Counted from the stretch's first letter, positions 17,082-25,800 are shown. The stretch is DNA of 64,000 nucleotides from Anaerococcus sp. Marseille-Q5996 (GCF_946893725.1 NZ_CAMPPE010000001.1:62001-126000); one strand, 5' to 3'. Made by a program: numbers and translations. Notes: a model not told the origin generated them from the sequence alone.

Positions 17082-17860
17082 AGTTCAGATTCAATTTTTT
17101 CGGTTAAGCTAGCTAGCTTATTAATAATATATGAGTAATCTTCACTGGTCCTTTTAATAAGATATATTGGTGGAGTTTTCATATTAAATTCTTGACCTAA
17201 AACTCCTGTTACATTAGGTGAATTTCTATGAGTCATTTGATTCCTGTAATCAGATAAATATCGATGATTGCCCTTCCAAGTTTCATCATCTACCGCTCCG
17301 TTGTCTCTACAATCCTGCTCAATATATCTTTTCAATTCACACATTTCTTTTCTTAATTCCTTATAATTATCTATTTCATGTATTTTATGTTCATTATAAT
17401 ATCTTTTGTCAATGCATAACAACTTCTTATAATATATATCTCTACTTTTAATATTTATCTCATAATATATATTATAAATGTTAGCTAGTATGTCCCAGAG
17501 AGTAGTTATACGAAATATTGCATTTTCAATATAATAATATAATAATCTTTCATCACTATATTTATCATTCGAAATAGCCTCGAATGATGAAGACAAATTA
17601 GTATCATACCAAATATGTAGTGCCTTTTTTAAAGAATACTTAATAGAAAAATCATTCTCATATATACTTGTGTTAAACGCTAGATATTTAGAAACTTTAC
17701 CAAGCATGTTCTTTGGATCAGTTGAAGAAACACCTAAAATATATTTATTTTCTTCTATCCATTTTATTTTAAATCTATCTACATTAATAGCAGCTGTAGA
17801 ATCTAATAACCCGTATAAGTATTCTTGTTCTTTTTTAATAATACATTTGTTATCCGACAT
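17048..17860 (-). CDS. HEPN-like protein (Cthe_2314 type), C-terminus rewritten by the IS256 insertion
   Basis: About 270 residues, AT-rich. A helical C-terminal half carries RNQMTHRN, an Rx4H motif of the HEPN superfamily, many members of which are RNases in toxin-antitoxin or defence systems. The best family guess is the Cthe_2314-like HEPN group, at moderate confidence. No MNT-type nucleotidyltransferase partner is next to it. The start ATG at 17860 follows AGGAG by 7 nt. The stop codon lies inside the right end of the IS: removing the IS and one target copy restores ...ESELIA-stop, so the insertion replaced two residues with about ten and probably left the fold intact. Confidence 0.65.
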   Translation of the reverse strand: MSDNKCIIKKEQEYLYGLLDSTAAINVDRFKIKWIEENKYILGVSSTDPKNMLGKVSKYLAFNTSIYENDFSIKYSLKKALHIWYDTNLSSSFEAISNDKYSDERLLYYYIENAIFRITTLWDILANIYNIYYEINIKSRDIYYKKLLCIDKRYYNEHKIHEIDNYKELRKEMCELKRYIEQDCRDNGAVDDETWKGNHRYLSDYRNQMTHRNSPNVTGVLGQEFNMKTPPIYLIKRTSEDYSYIINKLASLTEKIESELVKSKILCKSS

Positions 17861-17940
17861 ACGCACACTCCTATTCATTTAATTTCCTTACAAAACTTTA
17901 TGGAAAAGGAGACCCTAATAGTGGATCTCCTTCTATTTTA

Positions 17941-19424
17941 CTATTGATATTCTATTCTTTCTATACCCTTGCCAGAAATATAAATTGTTTTGATATACTT
18001 CCTAACAATATCTTCAGTAAGGTTATCTATGCTTCCAGCTTGTTTAAGCTCTTCATCTATTGCTTGGATACGTTCTTTGTTCTCTTCATCAGACTCTTGT
18101 ATATGATTTTTTATTTCTACAAAATCTTCTCTTGAAATTTTACCAAACTTATAATTTTCAAACTCTATCCTCTTCTTCTTTGATAGCTGGTCATTCCTGT
18201 CATAAAGTTCTTTTTGCTCATATAGAAGTTTTTTCTTTTCTGTCTTATCTGTATGAAACTTATCCTTAAGGATTCTAAATACCTCTTTTTCTAATTCCTT
18301 ATAATGAGGTAGTTTTTCTTCCTGCTCAAGCATTCTACAGTAATAACAGTAAAGATTTATACCTATTAACTCTTTCCCATTAGAACTTTTACCAAATCTT
18401 ATCTTATAACCACATTTATTACATCTTACAAAAGTTGCAAGAGGACTATTTTTATACTTACTCTTATTTCCTATAAAACTATTTTTATGCCTAGATTTTA
18501 ATATTTCTTGAACTTCATCAAAGGTTTCTTTGCTTATAAGAGCTTCATGATTATCAAAAATTCTTATCCATTCTTCTTTAGGGTGATATATAACCTTACC
18601 ACCATCTAGCTTACTCTTGCTTGATTTATTAAAGACAAAAGTCCCTGTGTATGTTTCGTTTTTTAATATCCTTCTAACCATGCTGTGAGACCATATTGTA
18701 TCTTCTACAGTAGATTCCCACCTATTAGCATAGGCATCATAGCCTTTTATCTCTTTTCTCCTTGCCCTTGCTGTAATAACGCCCTCACTGTTAAGAATCT
18801 TTGCAGTTTCATTCAGGGTATGTCCTTCAAGGATAAGTTGAAACATATATCTAATATTATCAGCTACCTTTTCATCAACTATAAGCTTATAGTTATCCTC
18901 AGGGTCTTTCAAATATCCATAGGGTGGAGTTCCAGAGGTGTATTTTCCTTGCTTTTCGCCACAAGTAAAGCAGTAGTCATTTTCTCTGAAATATCCCTAC
19001 TATAATAATCATTAAGAAGGTTTTTAAATTGAATATCTAATTCAGTTCCATTTTGAACTTCATTACTACTATCATAGCCATCATTGATTGCTATAAATCT
19101 AACTCCCATAAAAGGAAAGATGTTTTCAAGATAATCACCCATTTCTATATAATTTCTCATAAATCGTGACATATCTTTTACTATGATACAGTTTACCTTT
19201 CCTTGTTTTACCTTTAAAAGAAGTTTGTCTAAGCCTGGTCTTGAAGTAGTGCTACCACTATAGCCCTCATCAATAAATTCTTCTATATTTGTCTTTTTAA
19301 GCTCTTGGTCATTAAAGATGAAGTTCTTTATAATATTTCTTTGAGAATTTATAGTGTCTTCTGTATGCCCTAGATTCCCTTTTTCAAGTACGGATATTCT
19401 AAGATAAATAGCAGTATTAATCAT
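17941..19424 (-). pseudogene. Large serine recombinase split by a one-base frameshift
   Basis: Site-specific recombinase of the resolvase/invertase superfamily with a recombinase domain and zinc ribbon, as used by integrative elements. The N-terminal half (18909-19424) has the catalytic-type YLRIS, DEGYSGSTTSRPGL and KDMSRFMRN. The C-terminal half (17941-18912) has the recombinase domain, a CNKCG...CYYC zinc motif, a coiled-coil tail and an IVRKYIKTIYI end. The frame breaks at a run of four T (18953-18956, plus strand). Adding one base restores VAKKQGKYTSGTPPYGYLKDPED, the expected family sequence. Either the gene is dead or this is a homopolymer sequencing error. It overlaps the end of another recombinase remnant. 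Confidence 0.88.
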
Positions 19425-19638
19425 TTGACCTCATCTCCCTTCCACCTAAAAAGCCTTTTAAGCTAATTTCTATAGTTTCATTATCATATACATCAATACG
19501 TTCAATATATTTATGAACAATATCTTCATCTAGCTTGATGTCTTTATTGGAAAATAGATTATCAAATAATCCTATTTCCTCTTCAGCTTGAGCTTCTATT
19601 GAAAGGATTTCATGTATTGTTATAATATTAATTATTAA
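19417..19638 (-). pseudogene. 3' remnant of a second serine recombinase
   Basis: About 70 codons with no start, ending 8 bp inside the downstream recombinase. The translation includes EEEIGLFDNLFSNKDIKLDED and IVHKYIERIDVYDNETIEI, the same C-terminal pattern as the next gene (IVRKYIKTIYISG). Tandem overlapping serine recombinases are common in integrative elements of Firmicutes. The rest, 19639-19926, is AT-rich; a short in-frame stretch around 19641-19730 looks like decayed coding DNA, but I cannot name it. Confidence 0.65.
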
Positions 19639-19926
19639 CTAGCTCCTCTTTAAATATTTTTGTTAAATGATTTAATGAGTAGTTTACACGATTTGGTTTA
19701 AGCCAATCATCTAAAAACATAATAAGCTCTTCCTAAGATCTTAAAGCATCCTCTGCTATAGCATATATATAAAACCTTATTTAGTATCCATAGTTATATA
19801 CTACCACCATTTCTTGTTTTACGTATTGATGTTTATCCCATGGTTCATTTTTTTGTACATATGGTGAAAACCTTTATAGATATAGGTTTTATCCATATTT
19901 AACTGATAATTGCACTTAAGCTCCTT

Positions 19927-21882
19927 TCAAATTTCACTTTGTTTCTGAAATAAATATCTCAGTCCTTCTTTGCTACTATCATTATCATTATTTCTAATAT
20001 CATTAGTTATAGACTCACCATTATATATATCATAACCATAAGGCTCAGTAATAAAAATACCTTTCCCATTTGAGTAGGAAAGCAATTCTGCTTGATATGA
20101 CTTCGATGCATCAACAGGTATTATGCCGGTTAGAGTCGTCTCTTCTCTCTTAGCCCTTATATCTGCAATAGAAGCTCTCATCTTCCTAAGATCACTCATA
20201 AGTCTTCCACAAAAATCATTTGGAATTTGAACTGTATATTTTAAATAAGGTTCTAATATTTCAGTTCCTGATTTTCGAAGAGCTTCCCAAAATACATATG
20301 GTGTTAAATTCCTAAAATCAGAAGGTGTACTTACTGGACTATAGTATAATCCATAGACAAAAGTTATTTTTAAATCTGTAACTTCCCATCCATAAAGCCC
20401 TTCTTTACAAGCCTTCTCTACAGCATCTTTTACTGCATTTTGAAATGAATTATTTAAATATCCATAGGACACCTCTGTCTTATATAATAATCCTGACCCT
20501 ATTGGTAGTGGTTCTATTGACAGTCCAATAGATGCCCAATAAGGATTTGGTGGAACCTCTATATGGATTACTGCTTTAGAGTTTCTCTTAGGTCGTTCTT
20601 TATATATTGTTTTCAATTCACCAAATTCAGTATCTATTTTATATCTGTTTTTAAGTAGTGATTTGATTACTTCCATCTGAATATTTCCAAATAGCTTCAA
20701 TATGATTTCTCCAGTATCTCCGTTAATTTCACAATCGAGAAATGGGTCTTCTTCAGTTAATTCAAATAGTGCTTCTATCAGTTTGCTTCTTTTGCTTAAA
20801 TCACAAGGTTTAATTGATGCTCTCAATGCCGGTTGGGCTATCTTTATATCTAAAATCCCGTCATATTTCTTACCAATATAATCACCTATCTTCAGAGAAT
20901 TAGCATTAGAAATAATAGCAATATCCCCACTATTAACCTGATCTACCTTCACAATTTCACCATTCATAATTGATTCCAGACTTTTTATCTTGAAAGTTTC
21001 TTCTGTGCCATTTATATAAACATCTTGACGTGTCCTTATATTCCCACTGAATACTCTTAGGAAAGTAATCTTACGGGATTCTTCATCCCTATCTATCTTA
21101 TAAACATACGCAGATAGGTTATCTGTAATATTATCATTATTTACAGGAAGATAGTTTGTAATGGCAAATAGCAACTCATCAATCCCAATATCTTTTAAAG
21201 CAGAACCATGCAAAACAGGATAAAGATTGCAACTATTTACCTCATCCAGAAATACATTATCATACTCTTTTTCTGTAATGACATCGCCATTTATATATTT
21301 TTCTGCTAGATAATCATTTATATCCAGTAACTTCTCTATTATTTGACTTTGAATTACTTTATCATCCCTTACATTTGTCAATTCAAAATCACCTTTATCT
21401 TTTATTTTAACTGATTGCATTATTGCAAGATTAGAAGTTAATTTCTCCTGTATTTGAGTGTATATTTCATCCAAATATACTCCCTTTCGATCTATTTTAT
21501 TCACAAATATAAGGGTTGGAATATTTAATTTCACTAAGGTATTAAAAATCACTTTCGTTTGAACTTGTATTCCCTCTTTTGCTGAAATTACTAAAACAGC
21601 TCCATCTAATACTCTCAGTGTTCGTTCAACTTCAGCTATAAAATCCATATGCCCAGGGGTATCTATGATATTTAGCTTTGTATCATTGTAATTAAATGAA
21701 ACTGTAGATGCTCGTATAGTTATCCCCCTATCTCTTTCAAGTTCCATCGAGTCCGTTATCGTTGTACCATTATCGACTCTTCCAATCTTATTAATTGCCC
21801 CACCTTTGTATAATAAACCTTCTGTAACAGTTGTTTTTCCTGCATCAACATGGGCTAATATTCCTATATTAATAATTTTCAT
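19927..21882 (-). CDS. Tetracycline resistance ribosomal protection protein (Tet(M)/Tet(T)/TetB(P)-type)
   Basis: EF-G-like GTPase that binds the ribosome and releases tetracycline. 651 residues, full length. G-domain motifs: AHVDAGKTT (P-loop, about 10-18), RGITI (switch I), DTPGHMDF (G3), NKIDRKG (G4). Domain IV carries the YSPVSTPSDFR loop that contacts the drug site in this family. The C-terminus keeps the short helix of resistance proteins (LRYLFQKQS). It is not Tet(M) itself; length and phrases such as VERTLRVLDGA fit Tet(T) or TetB(P)-like relatives, but I cannot fix the allele. Start ATG at 21882 with GGAGG six bases upstream. Preceded by an attenuator and leader peptide; followed by recombinase genes, consistent with arrival on a mobile element. 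Confidence 0.92.
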   Translation of the reverse strand: MKIINIGILAHVDAGKTTVTEGLLYKGGAINKIGRVDNGTTITDSMELERDRGITIRASTVSFNYNDTKLNIIDTPGHMDFIAEVERTLRVLDGAVLVISAKEGIQVQTKVIFNTLVKLNIPTLIFVNKIDRKGVYLDEIYTQIQEKLTSNLAIMQSVKIKDKGDFELTNVRDDKVIQSQIIEKLLDINDYLAEKYINGDVITEKEYDNVFLDEVNSCNLYPVLHGSALKDIGIDELLFAITNYLPVNNDNITDNLSAYVYKIDRDEESRKITFLRVFSGNIRTRQDVYINGTEETFKIKSLESIMNGEIVKVDQVNSGDIAIISNANSLKIGDYIGKKYDGILDIKIAQPALRASIKPCDLSKRSKLIEALFELTEEDPFLDCEINGDTGEIILKLFGNIQMEVIKSLLKNRYKIDTEFGELKTIYKERPKRNSKAVIHIEVPPNPYWASIGLSIEPLPIGSGLLYKTEVSYGYLNNSFQNAVKDAVEKACKEGLYGWEVTDLKITFVYGLYYSPVSTPSDFRNLTPYVFWEALRKSGTEILEPYLKYTVQIPNDFCGRLMSDLRKMRASIADIRAKREETTLTGIIPVDASKSYQAELLSYSNGKGIFITEPYGYDIYNGESITNDIRNNDNDSSKEGLRYLFQKQSEI

Positions 21883-21897
21883 TTTATACCTCCACAA

Positions 21898-21999
21898 TTA
21901 TATAAAAATCCCCTGTGATAAAATACTCTCTTCACAGGGGAACTTATTTTTTATATAACTGCTTAAAGTAAATATGACATATACAATTCGATATAGCAT
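21898..21999 (-). CDS. Possible 33-codon leader frame overlapping the tet attenuator
   Basis: Reading from ATG at 21999: MLYRIVYVIFTLSS..., ending at a TAA (21898-21900) just upstream of the tet Shine-Dalgarno. It runs through both arms of the attenuator stem, so a ribosome here would melt the hairpin. Only a weak AAAGAT-like site precedes it. Together with the seven-codon leader at 22152-22175 it would suit translation-dependent attenuation. Expression is unproven. Confidence 0.35.
   Translation of the reverse strand: MLYRIVYVIFTLSSYIKNKFPCEESILSQGIFI
21904..21941 (-). terminator. Attenuator hairpin in the tet leader
   Basis: On the minus strand TCCCCTGTGA (plus 21932-21941) pairs perfectly with TCACAGGGGA (21909-21918), then comes a T run (21904-21908). 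It sits only about 22 bases before the tet start codon, where it would stop transcription unless the upstream leader is being translated slowly, as known for tet(M). Confidence 0.82.
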
Positions 22000-22151
22000 A
22001 ATCGTGCTATATCTTTAATCTGGTCAATGCCTTATAATACATAAAAATATAAATTTATTATTATGAGAATATTTTTAAATAAAAGTACAATTAACAAGCC
22101 ATACAAATATTAACTAGTATGGAAAATGTACTTGTTCTATTTTATTAATAG

Positions 22152-22175
22152 TTATTTAAAAATACTATGCCTCAT
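22152..22175 (-). CDS. Leader peptide MRHSIFK of the tet gene
   Basis: Seven codons plus stop, with a strong Shine-Dalgarno AAAGGAG (plus 22185-22191) at good spacing, some 20 nt after the expected transcription start. Very short, well-translated leaders of this kind are typical of attenuation-controlled resistance genes. Confidence 0.55.
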   Translation of the reverse strand: MRHSIFK

Positions 22176-22208
22176 ATGATAAAACTCCTTTAATTAATAC
22201 TACATATT

Positions 22209-22237
22209 ATAATATTTGTTTTTATTATATTTGTCAA
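22209..22237 (-). promoter_or_regulatory. Promoter of the tet gene
   Basis: Minus strand TTGACA (plus 22232-22237) and TATTAT (22209-22214), 17-nt spacing. It gives a leader of about 320 nt that contains the short leader peptide, an ATATAGCA/TGCTATAT hairpin (about 21992-22013) and the attenuator. Confidence 0.75.
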
Positions 22238-22326
22238 GGAAGATTTGATCCCTTAACGCATTTAACTTGTCATATTACTAATAACTCGTAGAGATTTTTA
22301 TAGGAATTCATCTTTACATGATATAT

Positions 22327-22854
22327 TCAAATCTTAATTTTCCAGATTAGATGATGTTGACCCTCTGCCCAATAATTCTCTAGGAAATATTCAGGTTCAC
22401 CAAACCTTTTTCTCCATATTTTCTGTGCATTGGAATATCCACTATCCATACAAAACTCTTTGATTCCTTTACATTGTAATTCTTGAATCATAGCATTCAA
22501 TAGTAAATTACCTATACCCTGTCCTTGGTAATCTGGTCTTACAAAAACTGTACCTATTTCATAAAGGTTCTTATATTTTCCATGTGTACAACTATTAATT
22601 AGGTCACTGGCAGGTCCATATTCTATTGTACCTACTATACAGCCCTCATATTCTGCTATTAGGAAACATCTAAGTTCTCCATTGCTCTTTAGATCATTTT
22701 CTAAATATTGCTTCTTAGATTCAATTTCTTCCTCTAAATCTTCTACCATTTCTTCGATACCTTCCTTGATAAAGGTATCGACCACTACAATTTTAAAAAA
22801 TTTAACTAATCGGTATTTGTCATCTTCAGTTGGTCTTCTAATCCTAATGTGCAT
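22327..22854 (-). CDS. GNAT-family N-acetyltransferase
   Basis: Transfers an acyl group from a CoA donor to an unknown amine. 175 residues. Acetyl-CoA-binding motif A is clear: TVFVRPDYQGQGIGNLLLNAMI (about 110-131, Q/RxxGxG/A). A preceding strand ECxVGTIEYG and a late ENYWAEGQHHLIWKI finish the fold. ATG at 22854 is preferred over the in-frame TTG one codon upstream. It is transcribed towards the tet gene leader, with the tet promoter just after its stop, so it may belong to the same imported segment. Substrate cannot be inferred. Confidence 0.85.
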   Translation of the reverse strand: MHIRIRRPTEDDKYRLVKFFKIVVVDTFIKEGIEEMVEDLEEEIESKKQYLENDLKSNGELRCFLIAEYEGCIVGTIEYGPASDLINSCTHGKYKNLYEIGTVFVRPDYQGQGIGNLLLNAMIQELQCKGIKEFCMDSGYSNAQKIWRKRFGEPEYFLENYWAEGQHHLIWKIKI

Positions 22855-22876
22855 CAATTAAATCTCGCCCCTCTAA

Positions 22877-23029
22877 TCACTCTATACTTAGTCTCTTAAT
22901 AGCCTGCTCTACATCAGATGTGAAAAAAATATTTTTTCCTTTATTACATTCATAAATAAAATCTTTCAAACTCTTACTTGTATATATAGAGAAATCTCCC
23001 ACGATCATGACAAATCTTGTTTCAACCAT
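22877..23029 (-). pseudogene. DUF4180 C-terminal fragment
   Basis: A 50-codon frame, including VGDFSIYTSKSLKDFIYECN and FFTSDVEQAIKRL, matches my recollection of the C-terminal half of DUF4180 proteins. The N-terminal half is missing: the sequence directly upstream is group II intron DNA. Function of DUF4180 is unknown. Confidence 0.55.
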
Positions 23030-23039
23030 GGTGCATACT

Positions 23040-23318
23040 CTGTTTTCTCATATCCATAAGACCTCCCTAGATAAGAACAACGGCCTTCCTCACAAGTAAC
23101 CGTCACATTTACTGTATAAGGTTCGGGTAGTATTGGACTTTGTTTTGTTATGTAAACTCATCCACTTTATTTCACCCTGATGTGGCTTCTGTTCGCCAGT
23201 TCGGGATTTTGCCTCTAGTTTCCTTCAGATTCCATGTCGCTGTGGATAAATTTACTTTTAGCTAAAGGTTCCTACCAAATAGCTTTTACCATCAAGTTGT
23301 TGCCCATGTTGGGCACAC
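23040..23318 (-). mobile_element. 5' fragment of a group II intron (class C-like), no reverse transcriptase left
   Basis: Read on the minus strand from 23318: it begins GTGTGCCC and continues with the conserved domain I phrases GGAATCTGAAGGAAAC, GGCAAAA, CGAACAGAA, GATGAGTTT, ACAAAGTCC, TACTACCCG, GTAAATGTGACGG and finally GGGAGGTCT, which normally lies shortly before the intron-encoded protein. No such protein follows; the DUF4180 scrap does. The exon side is the T run of a terminator hairpin, the preferred target of class C introns. The exact 3' end of the fragment is uncertain. Confidence 0.75.
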
Positions 23319-23322
23319 AAAT

Positions 23323-23352
23323 AAAAAGGAGTAGCAAATGCTATCCCTTTTT
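23323..23352 (-). terminator. Terminator of the small membrane protein gene and intron target
   Basis: AAAAAGG-GATAGCA and TGCTACTCCTTTTT (minus strand) form a hairpin with a T-rich tail ending four bases before the intron 5' end at 23318. Confidence 0.7.
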
Positions 23353-23442
23353 TCAACAATCGCGCCCTTTTGTTAAATTAAATTATTATTGAACAATTAA
23401 CATAAACTGGTAGAATCTTACGTATGTATTCAAGTTGCTAAG

Positions 23443-23748
23443 TCACGACCACCTTTGTAGGGAAAAGAGAATAACGGCAGTGAGAGATCCACCCAGAATT
23501 GCTGCTCCATGTATATCATGAAACACCAACAGAGTTATCACACCAATGAAACCACCTATACTAGATAGGGTGCCTAATAATTTTTCTGGATTTTTCCTTT
23601 TCATGATAATTCCTGTAAGAACCCCAACCATAATGAAGAGTCCTATTGATACATAGATTCTTCCACTTGCAAAACTGACAAGACCAACAACAATATAAAG
23701 ACTTAACAAGAGAGAAAGTGGATTTGCTACCTTTTTCCTACTTATCAA
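23443..23748 (-). CDS. Small four-helix membrane protein, unknown, possibly 5' truncated
   Basis: About 101 residues, four hydrophobic helices (about 11-28, 31-47, 58-74, 80-95) with a short basic loop KRKNPEK between helices 2 and 3. I do not recognise the family. The frame begins at TTG (23748) without a good Shine-Dalgarno, and the frame upstream soon meets a stop next to the broken antitoxin fragment. A recombination joint may therefore have removed the true start. It is followed by a terminator. Confidence 0.55.
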   Translation of the reverse strand: MISRKKVANPLSLLLSLYIVVGLVSFASGRIYVSIGLFIMVGVLTGIIMKRKNPEKLLGTLSSIGGFIGVITLLVFHDIHGAAILGGSLTAVILFSLQRWS

Positions 23749-23768
23749 TGTAATAATATATAATCCAT

Positions 23769-23879
23769 GAATTTAACCAAAGTGATGAAGATGATTCTCT
23801 TACTCGAGATGAAATCATGAAACTACATGAAAAATATAGCAAGATTAATGATGAAGCTTATAAGAAATTAGCAGAATGA
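23769..23879 (+). pseudogene. Antitoxin 3' remnant (Phd-like partner of the Doc remnant)
   Basis: A frame with no start codon: SLTRDEIMKLHEKYSKINDE then AYKKLAE and stop. The stop overlaps the toxin start as ATGA, typical of toxin-antitoxin pairs. The 5' DNA-binding part is absent; the sequence switches to the small membrane-protein region near 23760. Confidence 0.55.
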
Positions 23880-24187
23880 AAAAATTTAGTAAAGAAGATA
23901 TAATTTTGCTCCACAAACTCCTTATAGAGCAATACGGTGGAGATAACCGAATAAGAGATTTGGAATTGCTAGATTTATCTATCAATAGTCCCTATCAAAC
24001 TTTTGATGGAAATAAAAGGATAGGTGCTCACTGTTTAGTTATCTTATTAGATGCTAATAATTATCCCTTATCTTACAGTCAAGGAGAACTAATAGATGTA
24101 ATAATGGGAATAGCAAGTTCCAATTTGACTGAAAATGACCTATTAGAATGGGTAGAAAATCACATAAAAAAATCAGACCTCAATTGA
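23876..24187 (+). pseudogene. Doc/Fic-type toxin with in-frame deletion of the catalytic loop
   Basis: 103 residues versus about 125-135 for Doc toxins, which phosphorylate or AMPylate target proteins. The N-terminus (LHKLLIEQYGGDNRIRD) and C-terminus (NKRIGAHCLVILLDANNY, ELIDVIMGIAS, WVENHI) are typical. In normal Doc, the sequence after QTFDG continues with about 30 residues ending in HxFxDGNKR. Here TFDG is joined straight to NKRIG, so the catalytic His and Phe are gone. The repeated DG-encoding sequence suggests deletion by short-repeat recombination. Almost certainly inactive. Confidence 0.75.
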
Positions 24188-24200
24188 GATCTGATTTTTT
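24166..24200. terminator. Bidirectional terminator between the Doc remnant and the aldehyde dehydrogenase
   Basis: AAAATCAGAcCTC-aatt-GAGaTCTGATTTT with A and T runs on the two sides; it overlaps the last codons of the Doc remnant and serves both convergent genes. Confidence 0.8.
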
Positions 24201-24215
24201 ATTCTTTATTTTTCC

Positions 24216-25688
24216 TTAAAACAAACCAAGTTTATCTTCTGATCCATCGATCATGATATTTTTAACTTGTGTGTAGGCATCTAGGGCTAGTTTGTCTGTT
24301 TCACGGCCGATACCTGATTCTTTGTAGCCTCCGAATGATGAACCTGCTGGGAATTGGTTGTAGGTATTTACCCAAACTCTTCCTGTTCTTACACCATTTG
24401 CTACTTTCATGATTCTATAGAAATCATTTGAGTAAATACCGCCTGCAAGACCGTATCTAGAGTCATTTGCTTTTTTGATTACGTCTTCTTCGTCTTTAAA
24501 CTTATCTACTACTACAACTGGTCCAAAGATTTCTTCTTTTACTGCATCGTTATCTTCTGGCACATTTGCAAGAATTGTTGGTGCAAAGAATGCTCCTTTG
24601 TCTAGGCCATTTTCTGTTAGTGGGTGGCCACCTGTTAGGACTTCACCACCGCTTGCTTTAGCTTTTTCGATAAATTCTTCGATTACTGTAAATCTTTCTT
24701 TATCTCTTAGGGCTCCCATTTGTGTTTCTGGGTCTAGTGGGTCTCCAACTTTTACATTTTCAAAGGCTTTTACTAATTTTTCTACAAATTCATCATAGAT
24801 TGTTTCTTGAATAAATAATCTTGATCCTGCAGAGCACACTTCTCCTTGGTTAAATAGAATACCTACTTGGGCTCCTTCGATTGCTTTTTCCATATCGCAA
24901 TCATCAAAGATTACGTGAGCTGATTTACCACCTAGCTCAAGAGTAGCTGGGATTAGGTTTTCTGCTGCAGAAATACCTATGTGACGTCCAACTGCTGTTG
25001 ATCCTGTAAAGGCAAGTTTGTCAAAACCTTTGTGGTGTTGTAGGTACTCACCAGTTTTTGATCCCTTACCTGTTACTAGGTTGATAACTCCTTTTGGCAA
25101 TACATCTTCGATTAGTCTCATAAATTCTAGGATAGAAAGTGAGGTGTGGCTTGATGGAGAGATTACAATTGTATTTCCTCCAGCAATTGCTGGTGCAAGT
25201 TTCCATGCTGCCATTAGTAGTGGGAAGTTCCATGGAATCATTTGTCCAACTACACCTATTGGTTCACGTTTTCTAACTGAGATAAATCTTCCGCCTAGTT
25301 TTGTAATTTCATCTTCATCTGCTCTTAGAACTGCTGCAAAGTATTTAAAGTGGTCAGAAACTAGTGGTATGTCTCCACCCTTTGTTTCACGGATTGGTTT
25401 ACCATTGTCCATTGATTCTAATTCTGCAAGGTAGTCTGCATTTTCATCTACTTTTGCTGCTATGTCTAAAAGTAGTTGGACTCTTTGCTCCTTGCTCCAT
25501 GAACCATACTCTCCCTCAAAAGCCTCACGAGCTGCCGCAACTGCCTTGTCCACATCAGCATCATTTGCTGCTGCAAACTCACCAAGTTTTTCTCCTGTAG
25601 ATGGGCTTATAATGTCAATATATTCGCCACTTTCAGGTTTTATCCATTCACCATTTATAAATAGCTCATATCTGTCTAGTCTTTCCAT
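24216..25688 (-). CDS. NAD(P)-dependent aldehyde dehydrogenase
   Basis: Oxidises an aldehyde to the acid. 490 residues, standard length, no signal peptide. Active-site elements: Asn in IPWNFPL (about 158), general-base Glu in LELGGKSA (about 254), nucleophile Cys in NQGEVCSAG (about 288), and EEIFGPV (about 387). The Lys that binds the adenine ribose in KPSE is replaced: the strand reads VISPSSHTSL. GGAGG lies just before the ATG. Monocistronic, between the Doc remnant and the sigma-factor operon, with a parS site upstream. Substrate is uncertain; it resembles the broad betaine/gamma-aminobutyraldehyde group. Confidence 0.93.
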   Translation of the reverse strand: MERLDRYELFINGEWIKPESGEYIDIISPSTGEKLGEFAAANDADVDKAVAAAREAFEGEYGSWSKEQRVQLLLDIAAKVDENADYLAELESMDNGKPIRETKGGDIPLVSDHFKYFAAVLRADEDEITKLGGRFISVRKREPIGVVGQMIPWNFPLLMAAWKLAPAIAGGNTIVISPSSHTSLSILEFMRLIEDVLPKGVINLVTGKGSKTGEYLQHHKGFDKLAFTGSTAVGRHIGISAAENLIPATLELGGKSAHVIFDDCDMEKAIEGAQVGILFNQGEVCSAGSRLFIQETIYDEFVEKLVKAFENVKVGDPLDPETQMGALRDKERFTVIEEFIEKAKASGGEVLTGGHPLTENGLDKGAFFAPTILANVPEDNDAVKEEIFGPVVVVDKFKDEEDVIKKANDSRYGLAGGIYSNDFYRIMKVANGVRTGRVWVNTYNQFPAGSSFGGYKESGIGRETDKLALDAYTQVKNIMIDGSEDKLGLF

Positions 25689-25800
25689 TTTCCCTCCAAA
25701 ATAAAATTTTCATAAAATTTTCGCTTTTAGGTTTGATATTCATTATCAATCATACCCAATCTTTTCAAAAAGTAAACGTTTACTAAAATATTATCAATAG

